Shown: positions 8,721 through 17,870, numbered from the stretch's first letter. The stretch: 40,118 bases of DNA from an uncultured Alphaproteobacteria bacterium (GCA_902537235.1 CACBAO010000016.1:1-40118); one strand, 5' to 3'. The notes: generated by a model from the sequence alone, not told the origin. Translations and numbers: made by a program.

Positions 8721-9959
8721 TTATTTATTTTTTTGATATAGTTTCTGTGTAAATAAGAGGAAAAAGGTTAAAATAGCACATATAGAAAGTGTGACGATAA
8801 CCACGATTGGTGTTCCGTCAAAAAATGTTGATGCTGAGCCACTAACAATCAGTGCGATAAATGTGGATAACGCCCCAATAACAGACGACGCATACCCAGC
8901 AATGTGTCCAAAGGGATTTATAGCTAAAGCATTTAAATTGCCAAAAATAAATCCAAAAAAAGAAAAACTCACCATTATAAAGATAGAGAACCACGTTAAG
9001 TTAAACGAGAGGTTATTGATCTGGTATATAAGATTAATTGACGTCCAGATCATTAATAGTAAAGAAAAAGTTTTAGCGAGTTTAACTGCACTAAATTGCA
9101 CTACATATCTTGAGTTTAAATATGACGATAGACCTAGCATGGAAGCAATAAGTGCAAAATATAAGGGAAATCTAGATCCAACGTCAAAATAATTAAAATA
9201 GAGCGGTTGGCATACGTTTATAAAAGTAAGTAAGCCTCCTAGGAGCAGGCCTAAACATGTTATATAAATTATTGAAGTTAGATTGCTCAAAATCTCTTCA
9301 AAGTGTTTTATAATAGCGAAGAGACTTATCCTCCTCTTTTCCTTCAAGGTTTCTTCAACATTAACTAAAAGAAAGCTTGTTGTTATAAGTGAAAACAAGA
9401 TAAAAAACACGATGATATATTTCCAATAAAAGAAAAATAAAATGCCTTGGCCCAATAGCGGTGCAACTATAGGAACTAAGATAAAAATACTCATAATAAA
9501 TGAGTTGATGCTTGCCAATCTATTCCCACAGAATAAATCTCGGCATATAGCCTGCGAAACAACTCTAGGTCCACCGATACCAAAACCTTGAATAAATCGT
9601 CCCAACACAAATATCATATATGAATTACTAAAAAGACAAATAAAACACCCAAGCCAGTAAATGCTTACTCCGAGCAGAACTGAGTTTTTCCTTCCTATAC
9701 GGTCTGAGACAGGTCCAAATAGGATCTGACCTAATGAAAAGCCAAAAAATAAAGCTGTTATAATCCAATGCAATTGATGGTCATTAATTAAAAATTTATT
9801 TTTAATTTCTGTATATGCAGGGAGTAAGGTATCTATTGAAAGAGCAACAAATGAGATCATTCCAGCAATAATAAAGCAAAAAAAAGTATTTGAAATTTTC
9901 AGAGTCGGTCTCCAGTAGATGAAAGAAATTGTTGTAGGAATATCTGTAGCGGAATACAC
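8721..9959 (-). CDS. Bcr/CflA-type MFS drug exporter
   Basis: A 412-residue protein with about twelve membrane segments. MFS motif A is present (GPVSDRIGRK at 82-91), and the first membrane segment ends in the Bcr/CflA-like SIDTLLPA. These are proton-driven exporters of drugs or small metabolites in the inner membrane. The start is GTG at 9957-9959; no ATG precedes the first membrane segment and no Shine-Dalgarno is obvious, so the exact start is uncertain. It is divergent from the thioesterase gene across only 33 bases, so the two promoter regions must be very close or overlapping. Confidence 0.88.
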   Translation of the reverse strand: MYSATDIPTTISFIYWRPTLKISNTFFCFIIAGMISFVALSIDTLLPAYTEIKNKFLINDHQLHWIITALFFGFSLGQILFGPVSDRIGRKNSVLLGVSIYWLGCFICLFSNSYMIFVLGRFIQGFGIGGPRVVSQAICRDLFCGNRLASINSFIMSIFILVPIVAPLLGQGILFFFYWKYIIVFFILFSLITTSFLLVNVEETLKEKRRISLFAIIKHFEEILSNLTSIIYITCLGLLLGGLLTFINVCQPLYFNYFDVGSRFPLYFALIASMLGLSSYLNSRYVVQFSAVKLAKTFSLLLMIWTSINLIYQINNLSFNLTWFSIFIMVSFSFFGFIFGNLNALAINPFGHIAGYASSVIGALSTFIALIVSGSASTFFDGTPIVVIVTLSICAILTFFLLFTQKLYQKNK

Positions 9960-9992
9960 TTATTTTTTGACTAAGACAAGAGTTTCTAGCAA

Positions 9993-10406
9993 ATGATTAA
10001 AACAGGGCAAAATAAAGAAAGTAACGCTGCTGAGTTCTTCAGTCTTAAATTAATTAAAGAGACTAAAGAGATGTATGTTTTTTCAGTTATTTTTCCTCAA
10101 GCTTCAAAAAATATTTATGGTGGAGTTCAAGGAGGGATGATTTCTGCTGCGATGGACGAAGCAACTTTTGTTAGTATTTTGCAAAGCCAAGAAAATATTA
10201 AAAAAGTAAGCAGTACAAACCACCACGTGTTATTTCATAAACCAGTATTGCTCGGTAAGAATAAAATCGAAACTAAATTTAAAAAAATTGGCAAAAGAGT
10301 TATTAATATTGAAGGAAATATTTATGGTGTTGATGGCGAGTTAGCCGCTACACTTATACACTCTACTTCAATTATTAGATCAAGTGAGGGATGCAATGAA
10401 CTTTAA
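9993..10406 (+). CDS. Hotdog-fold thioesterase (PaaI/YdiI-like)
   Basis: A 137-residue single hotdog domain. The conserved segment N40-x-x-G-x-x-x-GG-x-x-x-x-x-x-D55-E56 (NIYGGVQGGMISAAMDE) is the PaaI-type active-site helix region. Such proteins hydrolyse acyl-CoA thioesters in the cytoplasm. It is the first gene of an operon with an SDR (11-base overlap), an acyl-CoA carboxylase and a LvaA-like kinase, so an acyl-CoA or hydroxyacyl-CoA substrate is likely. The usual His before GG is not present, as in some subfamilies. Confidence 0.85.
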   Translation: MIKTGQNKESNAAEFFSLKLIKETKEMYVFSVIFPQASKNIYGGVQGGMISAAMDEATFVSILQSQENIKKVSSTNHHVLFHKPVLLGKNKIETKFKKIGKRVINIEGNIYGVDGELAATLIHSTSIIRSSEGCNEL

Positions 10407-11262
10407 GGGGAAAACTGTTTTTATAACTGGAGGAAGTAGGGGTATAGGGCTAGAAGTAGTAAAAAAATTGGCGATTGATGGTGCCAACATAATTATTGCC
10501 GCAAAAACAACAGAACCTCATCCAAAACTACCTGGAACAATTTTTACTGCTGCAAAAGAGATCGAAGAATTAGGTGGCAATTGCCTTCCTTTAGAGTGCG
10601 ATATTCGCTTCGAAGATAATGTCGTCGCAACAGTGGAGAAAGGCGTAAAGCAATTTGGAGGAATTGACATTTGTATAAATAACGCAAGTGCAATAGTTCC
10701 TTTCCCAACCGGATCCGTTGACATGAAGAAATATGACCTGATGCAAGACATCAATACTAGAGGAACTTTTTTAGTATCAAAAACGTGTTTGCCTTATCTA
10801 AGGAAAAGTGATCATGCACACATATTAACTTTTTCTCCTCCTCTGGATCTAGATGATAAGTGGTTCGCACCACATGTTGCTTATACGATTTCTAAGATGG
10901 GTATGAGTTTGCTAACACTTGGGCATGCACGAGAGTTCAAAAAATTTGCAATCGGAGTAAACTCACTCTGGCCTTTAACTGCTATTGATACAGCAGCTGT
11001 AAGAAATGTTCTGGGTGGAGAAAATACTGCAAAAAGTAGTCGAGATGTTAGTATAATGGCCGATGCAGCATATGAAATTGTAAGTAAAGATCCAAAATCT
11101 TGTACAGGTAATTTTTTCATTGATGAGGTTGTTTTGAGAAACGCAGGCGAAACTGATTTTGAAAAATATCGTATTTCAAATAATGAACTAATTAGAGATT
11201 TTTTTGTTCCCGATGATGTGGCAAACGAATTACCAACAAAAACAGTTACTATCTATAAATGA
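10396..11262 (+). CDS. HSDL2-like short-chain dehydrogenase
   Basis: A 288-residue SDR beginning at ATG 10396. GAGGG at 10386-10390 is a good Shine-Dalgarno, so the in-frame GTG at 10384 is rejected. Motifs: TGGSRGIG at 11-18, NNAS at 95-98, and likely catalytic S147, Y163 and K167. The segment AAKTTEPHPKLPGTI is characteristic of hydroxysteroid dehydrogenase-like protein 2 and its bacterial homologues. The human protein is tied to lipid metabolism and its precise substrate is not settled. The overlap with the thioesterase and the 30-base gap to the carboxylase indicate one operon for acyl-CoA metabolism. Confidence 0.9.
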   Translation: MNFKGKTVFITGGSRGIGLEVVKKLAIDGANIIIAAKTTEPHPKLPGTIFTAAKEIEELGGNCLPLECDIRFEDNVVATVEKGVKQFGGIDICINNASAIVPFPTGSVDMKKYDLMQDINTRGTFLVSKTCLPYLRKSDHAHILTFSPPLDLDDKWFAPHVAYTISKMGMSLLTLGHAREFKKFAIGVNSLWPLTAIDTAAVRNVLGGENTAKSSRDVSIMADAAYEIVSKDPKSCTGNFFIDEVVLRNAGETDFEKYRISNNELIRDFFVPDDVANELPTKTVTIYK

Positions 11263-11292
11263 TTTAACAATGTATCTTTTAAAGAGTGTTCT

Positions 11293-14200
11293 ATGACTAT
11301 TATAAATTCAGTTTTAATTGCTAATAGAGGCGAAATAGCAATTAGGATTTCTAAGACCTTAAACGAGATGGGGATAAAGGCTTACGGAATTTATAGTAAG
11401 GATGACAGTTCAAGCACACATCTTTCGTATTGTTCTGAAGTATTTGAATTAAACGGTACAGGACCTTCTGCGTACCTAAATATTGATGAGATCATATCTC
11501 TCGCAAAAAGTAAAAAAATTAAGGCTGTACATCCTGGATATGGTTTTTTAAGTGAAAACCATCTATTTGCTGCTAATTGTTTGAAGAATGACATTATTTT
11601 TATCGGGCCAAATGAAAAAATATTAAGAAACTTTGGTGATAAAGAAAAAGCAAAAAAATTAGCTCAAAAATTAGGTATTCCTATATGTGCGTCATCGGGG
11701 CAAATAAAAAATAACTCCGATATTCAAAATTTTTTTAATGAAATAAAAAAAGATAAAATAATCTTAAAAGCAAATTTTGGTGGAGGGGGAAGAGGCTCTA
11801 GAATAATACACGAAAAAGATGATTTTTCTGAAGTGCTATCTTTAGTAAAGGAGGAAGCAAAGTCATTTTCTGGCTCTAATTTGATTTTTGCGGAAGAAGT
11901 AATTGAAGAGGCTAGACATATTGAGGTTCAAATTTTGGGTGATGGACATTCGTGTATTCATCTTTTCGAAAGAGATTGTTCCTTTCAAAGAAATTTTCAA
12001 AAATTTATCGAATTTTGTCCTGCACCAAATCTTTCAAGCCAAACTAAAGATAAGCTATATCATTATGCAATTAGCTTGTGTGAAAGTGTTTCTTACAAAG
12101 GGTTGGGCACAGTTGAATTTTTGGTCGACAAAAATGAAAAGATTTATTTTATGGAAGTTAATCCAAGAGTGCAGGTAGAACATACTATCACAGAAGAATT
12201 TACTGGAATTGATCTTATACGATCCCAGATCAGCGTTTTCAATGGAAAATCTCTAAGGGATCAGAATATTAAAGAGGGTATTGTTTTAGGAAAGCGTGCC
12301 TCAATACAAGCTAGGCTTAATATGGAAAGCTATGATAAAAAAAACCAACTTATTCCGACAACTGGAACTATAAAAGAGTATGATATTGTATCCGGTCCTG
12401 GAATACGGATTGATGATGCAGGAAAAGTTGGCTTTGAAAATAATGGCCTCTATGACTCTTTGCTTGCTAAAGTTATTGCTACTAGTGAATATGGTTTGGA
12501 TGAAGCTGTGAGAAAGCTAGATTTTACTTTGAGAATGTCCAGTATATCGGGAGTAGAGACAAATAAAAATTTAATTAGCGAGATATTGCGCCAGGAACTC
12601 CCTCAAACCGGGTCGGTAAACATTTCTACAATTGATAACAATATCGAAGTTTATCTTCAAAAACTAACTAGAGACTCCCAAAAAATAGTTAAAGAGGATG
12701 ACAAATATGAAGTTCCTAACAAACCTCTAATAGATAGCGCTTTAACAGAAAACACAATTCAATCTGAGCTTGTTGGTACAGTAATAGACATAAAAGTGGT
12801 GCCTAATAAAAAAATTAAGCGAGGAGACACTGTCCTAGTTCAGGAATCTATGAAAATGCATCACCCTATTAAAGCGTTTGCTAATGGATATATCTCGACC
12901 TTTTTTGTAGATATTGGAGATACCGTTTCAACAGGATCACCTCTTTTTGAATTCATTCCTGATAAGAAGAGTAGCCAAAAACTGCTAGAGAAAGACCAAT
13001 CAAAAAAGTCAAAAAAAATGAGAAGGGATCTTCTTGATCTTATGGAAAGAAGAAAACTTACAATGGATAAAAGTAGGTCTATAGCGGTTAAAAAAAGGAA
13101 AAAAATCGGGAAAAGAACTGCTAGAGAAAATATAAAGTCTTTAATTGATAACAATGAGTTTTTTGAGTACGGAGATCTGGTCTATGCAGCGCAACGATCA
13201 AGAAGATCGCTTGATGACCTGATAAAAAATACTCCTGCTGATGGGTTAATTACAGGTTTAAGCTATGTTAACTCTGATATATTTGACAAAGAAAAAACTA
13301 AGACTGCAATTATGCACTATGACTATATGGTTCTAGCAGGAACGCAGGGTGTAAATAATCATAAAAAGCTAGATAGAATGATTGATGTTATTAAAGCTTT
13401 AAAAGTTCCTTTAATATTTTTTTGCGAAGGGGGAGGAGGGAGACCAGGAGATGTTGATGCGGGAGATCAAAATATTGCTGGTTTGAATATTCCTTCTTTT
13501 CATGATTTTGCACGTCTCTCTGGAGAAGTGCCGTTAGTTGGAATTGGTTCAGGAAGGCTTTTCGCTGGTAATGCTGCTTTATTGGGTTGTTGTGATGTAA
13601 TAATCGGTACAAAAGATCTTAATCTCGGTATGGGAGGTCCAGCAATGATCGAGGGAGGAGGATTGGGCGTATACAAACCTGAAGAGGTTGGTCCAACTAC
13701 TGTTCAATATCCCAATGGAGTAATCGATATTTTAGTTGATAAGGAGAATGATGCTGTCGTAATAGCAAAAAAATATCTATCATATTTTCAGGGAAACCTA
13801 GGATCTTGGGAAGCTCCTAAAGCAGAAAATTTGAGACATGTTATTCCTGAAAACAGGCTGGAGGTTTATGACATTCGTGAGGTCATTGATAATATAGCTG
13901 ATATAGGCTCTGTATTGGAAATAAAGGCTGGTTTTGCAAAGGGAATGTTCACGGGATTCATAAGAGTGAAAGGAAAGCCATTGGGATTAATTGCAAATAA
14001 TCCACTATTCTTAGCTGGCGCTATAGACAGTGACGGAGCAGATAAGGCCTCAAGATTTATAAAAATATGTGAAAATTATAATATTCCGATATTAAGTCTT
14101 TGTGATACTCCCGGCATGATGGTAGGCCCGGAAATTGAAGAGACTGGCCTTGTACGCCACTGTTGTCGCTTATTTTTAGCGGGAGCTAATGTAACGGTAC

Positions 14201-14577
14201 CAATGATGACCATTATCTTAAGAAAAGCATATGGCCTTGGAGCCCAAGCTATGGCCGGAGGTAGTTTTATGGCACCACAATTCGTTGCGGGTTGGCCAAC
14301 TGCTGAGATTGGAGCAATGGGTTTGGAAGGTGCTGTTAAGTTAGGGTACAGGAAAGAACTAGAAGCAGAAAGTAATGAAGAGAAGAAGGAAAAGCTTTTT
14401 AAAAAATTGGTTGATGAGCTCTATGAAAAAGGAAAAGCAATTAATGCCGCAAGCTTATTAGAATTTGATACAGTTCTAGACCCGATAGAATCCCGTGATT
14501 GGATATCTATGGTAGTAGAAAGTCCTATTGATAATGCTGTAAAGATTTCAAAAAACAGATACATAGATTCCTGGTAA
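11293..14577 (+). CDS. Single-chain biotin-dependent acyl-CoA carboxylase (BC-BCCP-CT fusion)
   Basis: A 1094-residue enzyme that should carboxylate an acyl-CoA with bicarbonate and ATP. Residues 1 to about 445 are biotin carboxylase (LIANRGEIAIRI, ATP-grasp KANFGGGGRGSR, EVNPRVQVEH with R292 and E296). About 490-555 is a biotinyl domain with the biotin attachment K521 in ESMKM. About 580-1094 is a carboxyltransferase holding both halves: GGGGRPGDVD and GGPAMIEGGGLG, then CDTPGMMVGPE and RKAYGLGAQAMAGG. The length and order match the single-polypeptide long-chain acyl-CoA carboxylase (LCC) described from mycobacteria, rather than split propionyl- or acetyl-CoA carboxylases. The actual chain length accepted is not readable from sequence. 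Confidence 0.93.
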   Translation: MTIINSVLIANRGEIAIRISKTLNEMGIKAYGIYSKDDSSSTHLSYCSEVFELNGTGPSAYLNIDEIISLAKSKKIKAVHPGYGFLSENHLFAANCLKNDIIFIGPNEKILRNFGDKEKAKKLAQKLGIPICASSGQIKNNSDIQNFFNEIKKDKIILKANFGGGGRGSRIIHEKDDFSEVLSLVKEEAKSFSGSNLIFAEEVIEEARHIEVQILGDGHSCIHLFERDCSFQRNFQKFIEFCPAPNLSSQTKDKLYHYAISLCESVSYKGLGTVEFLVDKNEKIYFMEVNPRVQVEHTITEEFTGIDLIRSQISVFNGKSLRDQNIKEGIVLGKRASIQARLNMESYDKKNQLIPTTGTIKEYDIVSGPGIRIDDAGKVGFENNGLYDSLLAKVIATSEYGLDEAVRKLDFTLRMSSISGVETNKNLISEILRQELPQTGSVNISTIDNNIEVYLQKLTRDSQKIVKEDDKYEVPNKPLIDSALTENTIQSELVGTVIDIKVVPNKKIKRGDTVLVQESMKMHHPIKAFANGYISTFFVDIGDTVSTGSPLFEFIPDKKSSQKLLEKDQSKKSKKMRRDLLDLMERRKLTMDKSRSIAVKKRKKIGKRTARENIKSLIDNNEFFEYGDLVYAAQRSRRSLDDLIKNTPADGLITGLSYVNSDIFDKEKTKTAIMHYDYMVLAGTQGVNNHKKLDRMIDVIKALKVPLIFFCEGGGGRPGDVDAGDQNIAGLNIPSFHDFARLSGEVPLVGIGSGRLFAGNAALLGCCDVIIGTKDLNLGMGGPAMIEGGGLGVYKPEEVGPTTVQYPNGVIDILVDKENDAVVIAKKYLSYFQGNLGSWEAPKAENLRHVIPENRLEVYDIREVIDNIADIGSVLEIKAGFAKGMFTGFIRVKGKPLGLIANNPLFLAGAIDSDGADKASRFIKICENYNIPILSLCDTPGMMVGPEIEETGLVRHCCRLFLAGANVTVPMMTIILRKAYGLGAQAMAGGSFMAPQFVAGWPTAEIGAMGLEGAVKLGYRKELEAESNEEKKEKLFKKLVDELYEKGKAINAASLLEFDTVLDPIESRDWISMVVESPIDNAVKISKNRYIDSW

Positions 14578-14607
14578 TTAAGGTTTCACATATAGGAAAA
14601 AGAAAAA

Positions 14608-15657
14608 ATGAGCAGAAATGATCAAGAATTAATAGCACCTTTGGAAAAACATAAATTCAATACCGATAATCTCATTACATGGATGGAGTCTAATGACATA
14701 GAGAGTAAAGGATTGAAGCTGCAGCAGTTTCAAGGAGGAATGTCTAACCCAACGTTTTTTCTTGAGAGTGAAAACAATAAATACGTCTTAAGGAAAAAAC
14801 CTCCAGGAAAATTGTTGCCAAAGGCGCATGCCGTTGACAGAGAATTTAAAGTAATGGACGCTCTTGGAAAAATAGATTTCCCTGTGCCTAAGATGCTTGG
14901 TTTTTGTGATAACCAGGACATCATAGGTACTGAGTTTTTTATAATGGATTATATTGACGGCAGAATTATCACTACTCCAGAAATAAATGGATTCTCAAAA
15001 GATGAAAGAAATGCCATCTGCGTATCTTTAGCCGAGACGCTAGCAAGACTGCACAAAGTAGATTACAGATCTATTGGCCTCGAGTCTTTTGGGAGACCAG
15101 AAGGTTATATCCAGCGTCAAATAAAATTATGGTCTGATCAATTCCAAAGATCAAAGGAAGATATTACTGTAAAGGCCAACTTTAAAGAAATGGATTTACT
15201 TAGTATATGGCTTAAAGAAAATTCTATCATTGAGGATGAATTTGCTATTGCTCACGGTGACTACCGATTAGGTAATACGATAATTGATAAAAATAACTCG
15301 ACAGTGATTGGTGTACTTGATTGGGAATTATCAACATTGGGCCACCCCTTAGCTGATCTGGGTTATTATTGTATCCCCTACCGATATGGGTTTGAAGACT
15401 TAAATTTAAAACAACTGGGTATACCCTCCGAAGAAGAATTTCTTGAGTTATATATGAAGTTTTCAGGTAGGAGCTCAATCCCAAATTGGCCTCTGTTTTT
15501 ATCATTTGCTCTTTTTCGTAGTGCGGCGATTATTTTTGGAGTAGCTGCTAGAACCTTGCTAGGAAATGTTAGCTCAGAGAGCTCTAATGTTTATGAGCAA
15601 ATAAAAAGAGCAGAGGATATGGCTCGAATTGGCTATGGTATTTGCTCCAACTCTTAA
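14608..15657 (+). CDS. APH-family kinase, ACAD10/11 N-domain or LvaA-like
   Basis: A 349-residue aminoglycoside-phosphotransferase-fold kinase. Motifs: QGGMSNPTF at 42-50, ATP-binding lysine region VLRKKPPG at 60-67, HAVDRE at 74-79, the catalytic loop HGDYRLGN at 216-223 (D218, N223) and DWE at 238-240 (D238). This pattern is that of the kinase domain of ACAD10/ACAD11 and of Pseudomonas LvaA. Those proteins phosphorylate 4-hydroxyacyl-CoA so that a dehydrogenase-fold partner can eliminate phosphate. It lies 30 bases after the carboxylase and is likely in the same operon. No acyl-CoA dehydrogenase partner or LvaB-like gene is in the window. Confidence 0.88.
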   Translation: MSRNDQELIAPLEKHKFNTDNLITWMESNDIESKGLKLQQFQGGMSNPTFFLESENNKYVLRKKPPGKLLPKAHAVDREFKVMDALGKIDFPVPKMLGFCDNQDIIGTEFFIMDYIDGRIITTPEINGFSKDERNAICVSLAETLARLHKVDYRSIGLESFGRPEGYIQRQIKLWSDQFQRSKEDITVKANFKEMDLLSIWLKENSIIEDEFAIAHGDYRLGNTIIDKNNSTVIGVLDWELSTLGHPLADLGYYCIPYRYGFEDLNLKQLGIPSEEEFLELYMKFSGRSSIPNWPLFLSFALFRSAAIIFGVAARTLLGNVSSESSNVYEQIKRAEDMARIGYGICSNS

Positions 15658-15670
15658 ATAGTTTTATAAC

Positions 15671-16861
15671 TCAAAGTGGTGGCCAACAAGTTTGGGGTAG
15701 GTTGTTATCTCTTTGGTAAAGGCCTATTGCGCGCCTTGTTTTATACCCAATAAGACCGTCAACGCCACCTGTATCATATTTTTTTGATAGCTTTTCTTGT
15801 AGGCCTATTATTTCATTTTTTGTAAATTTTTCAGTTGCTTTCCAATTTTTAAAGAAATCGTGATTATTAAATTTAATTTTGTCTGCGATGAATCCAACCG
15901 ATAAAGCATATAAATCGGAGTTATTGTATTCTTTAAGGACATAAAAGTTCTTACTTACTAAATAAATAGGTCCATATATACCTGCCGGAAACATTAGGCT
16001 GTATGACTCATTTAGACCATCTTGAGGAAATTCTTTTCCTTTAAATCTGGATGCTCCAAGCTTTTTCCACTGGCTCAAGCTTCTTGAATGATCTGGTCCC
16101 TCTAAGTAACAACTAATGCTCTTTGATAGTCGAACTTCGTATCCCCATTCTAAATTATTATTCCATCCAAACTGATTTAAATAGTTTGCAATGGACGCCA
16201 ATGTGTCAGACTGGCTTCTCCATATGTCTATATTTCCGTCATCATTGTAATCTACTGCGAATTTAACAAGAGTAGAGGGTAGAAACTGAGGTTGTCCAAG
16301 AGCGCCTGCTTTTGAAGTCTTTAGCTCTTTAATATTAATTTTATTTTCTATTGCAAAATCAATAAGATAAAATAGCTCATTCAAGTACAAATGTCTATTT
16401 TTTGATGAAAAACTGAGTAGAGATAGTACTTGAAGACCGTCTAGCCTTGGCCTTACTCTTCCAAAGAATGTTTCGTTGGCCCATATAGCAAGCAAAAAAT
16501 GTCTATCTACTTTGTATATTTTTTCGATATTTTCTAATATTTTTTGTAGGCTTCTCATATTTTCTTTTCCTACTATCGTTTTATCTAAAATTAGTTTTTT
16601 GTTGAAATACTCTAAAGGATCAGAAAACTCAGCCTGCTCATTTTTATTAAGCAACTTTTTTAATTTTATTACAGAGCCTATGTTGTCTTTAAGATGAATT
16701 TCAATTTCATCAATAATTTTATGGCTATTAAATCTTTTTTGGAGTTTTGGTAGCAGAAACTTATCAAGCCAGTATTCATACACTTTTGTACTCTGCGAAA
16801 AAATAGGTGCCGGTAAGGATATGAGAACTATAGACAAAATGATTTTAAAAATGTTTTTCAA
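15671..16861 (-). CDS. Lytic murein transglycosylase, MltB/SLT_2 family
   Basis: A 396-residue exported enzyme that should cleave peptidoglycan glycan strands. Residues 1-22 are a signal peptide (ILSIVLISLPAPIFS) without a lipobox cysteine. The catalytic glutamate is E130 in AIWANETFFG, followed by GALGQPQFLP and GWNNNLEWGYEV of the SLT_2 fold. About 360-396 is a peptidoglycan-binding domain (DTGGVDGLIG, YQRDNNLP) that ends several residues early at a TGA. The start is TTG at 16859-16861, overlapping the SDR stop by four bases (TTGA), so its translation is probably coupled to the SDR gene. Confidence 0.9.
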   Translation of the reverse strand: MKNIFKIILSIVLISLPAPIFSQSTKVYEYWLDKFLLPKLQKRFNSHKIIDEIEIHLKDNIGSVIKLKKLLNKNEQAEFSDPLEYFNKKLILDKTIVGKENMRSLQKILENIEKIYKVDRHFLLAIWANETFFGRVRPRLDGLQVLSLLSFSSKNRHLYLNELFYLIDFAIENKINIKELKTSKAGALGQPQFLPSTLVKFAVDYNDDGNIDIWRSQSDTLASIANYLNQFGWNNNLEWGYEVRLSKSISCYLEGPDHSRSLSQWKKLGASRFKGKEFPQDGLNESYSLMFPAGIYGPIYLVSKNFYVLKEYNNSDLYALSVGFIADKIKFNNHDFFKNWKATEKFTKNEIIGLQEKLSKKYDTGGVDGLIGYKTRRAIGLYQRDNNLPQTCWPPL

Positions 16862-17700
16862 GACAAAAATCTATCTATTAATTTAGTGCTTTCTTGCCAT
16901 AAACGATCTGCAATATCCGATTTTAAAGCTTCTTTTGAGGGGTTTGTTTCACTTCTCTTTATGAAATACTTACCAGAAACGTTTTTCACGGTATCGTTCG
17001 TTGCTAGATAGACAAGAGTGTCTGCGCCTTCCTCAGGTGATATGCCTCTAAATTTCAAAACTAACCTAATAATAAACTGTAAGAGTCCTTTATGGTCTTG
17101 ACCTATGTTCGTATTTACGATTCCTGGATGGATACAATTTACAGAGATATTTTTTTCGGTAAGTTTTTCCGATAACTTTAGTGTGAATAACAAATTACAT
17201 AACTTAGACCTAGAATAACGATCATACCAACTTTTCGAATTGCTACTGTCTAAATTATTAAAATCTAGAACTGCGGTTTTATGAGCGCTACTCCCTACGT
17301 TAATTATTCTACCTCCTTCACGTATCAAATTTTTTTCAAGAAGCTTATTTGTTAGATAAAAGGGACCTAGATGGTTTGTTGCAAAGACTTTTTCAATTCC
17401 CATACTATTAAACGATTTCTTAAACAAAATAGTTCCTGCGTTATTGATTAGACAATTTAGTTTTATCTTAGATTTGCTAACTACATTCACAATTTCATTA
17501 ATATCCTCAGTCTCAGACAAATCACATCTTAAGAAACTTACCTGTTTGTTGTCGTAGAATGACTTAAGTTCATGTTTTACAGCATCTAATTTATTTTTAT
17601 TTCGATATGTAATAAAAAGCCGGTGGTTCATCGCTAATAAGGACCTCGTAGCGGAAAGTCCAATCCCATCAGTTCCTCCAGTAAGAAATATATTTTGCAT
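16858..17700 (-). CDS. SDR family oxidoreductase (retinol dehydrogenase/WWOX-like)
   Basis: A 280-residue short-chain dehydrogenase starting at ATG 17698-17700. AGGGTAGG at 17704-17711 is its Shine-Dalgarno; the upstream in-frame TTG at 17730 is therefore rejected. Motifs: TGGTDGIG at 7-14, NNAG in the middle, GSSAH, and Y-S-R-S-K as the catalytic YxxxK, followed by HPGIVNTNIG. This pattern is that of the retinol dehydrogenase-like branch, whose bacterial substrates are mostly unknown. It is the first gene of a two-gene unit with the lytic transglycosylase and diverges from the MMPL gene. Confidence 0.88.
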   Translation of the reverse strand: MQNIFLTGGTDGIGLSATRSLLAMNHRLFITYRNKNKLDAVKHELKSFYDNKQVSFLRCDLSETEDINEIVNVVSKSKIKLNCLINNAGTILFKKSFNSMGIEKVFATNHLGPFYLTNKLLEKNLIREGGRIINVGSSAHKTAVLDFNNLDSSNSKSWYDRYSRSKLCNLLFTLKLSEKLTEKNISVNCIHPGIVNTNIGQDHKGLLQFIIRLVLKFRGISPEEGADTLVYLATNDTVKNVSGKYFIKRSETNPSKEALKSDIADRLWQESTKLIDRFLS

Positions 17701-17801
17701 AAACCTACCCTGTAGAAATCTTCCATCCAAGCAATTGCTTTCTTTTTATACAATAATTATTATTTTACCCTTTTTCTATTAATACTAAATAGATAATCAA
17801 T

Positions 17802-17814
17802 TTACGCAACGTAA
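17802..17814. promoter_or_regulatory. Possible operator: inverted repeat TTACG-CAA-CGTAA
   Basis: A perfect 5-base inverted repeat with a 3-base centre lies between the divergent SDR and MMPL genes. It is 57 bases before the MMPL start and about 100 bases before the SDR start. The size fits a dimeric repressor half-site pair, for example of the TetR kind. No regulator gene is adjacent, so the role is only suggested. Confidence 0.3.
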
Positions 17815-17858
17815 GCCTTGTATTAAATAACTCAATGAATTATTTCACGTTTTATCGT

Positions 17859-17866
17859 AGGAGAGG
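17859..17866 (+). promoter_or_regulatory. Shine-Dalgarno deciding the MMPL gene start
   Basis: AGGAGAGG lies four bases before ATG 17871 (GGAG core seven bases away). The upstream in-frame ATG at 17835 has no such site and would add twelve hydrophilic and aromatic residues before the usual N-terminus, so 17871 is chosen. Confidence 0.75.
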
Positions 17867-17870
17867 TTTT

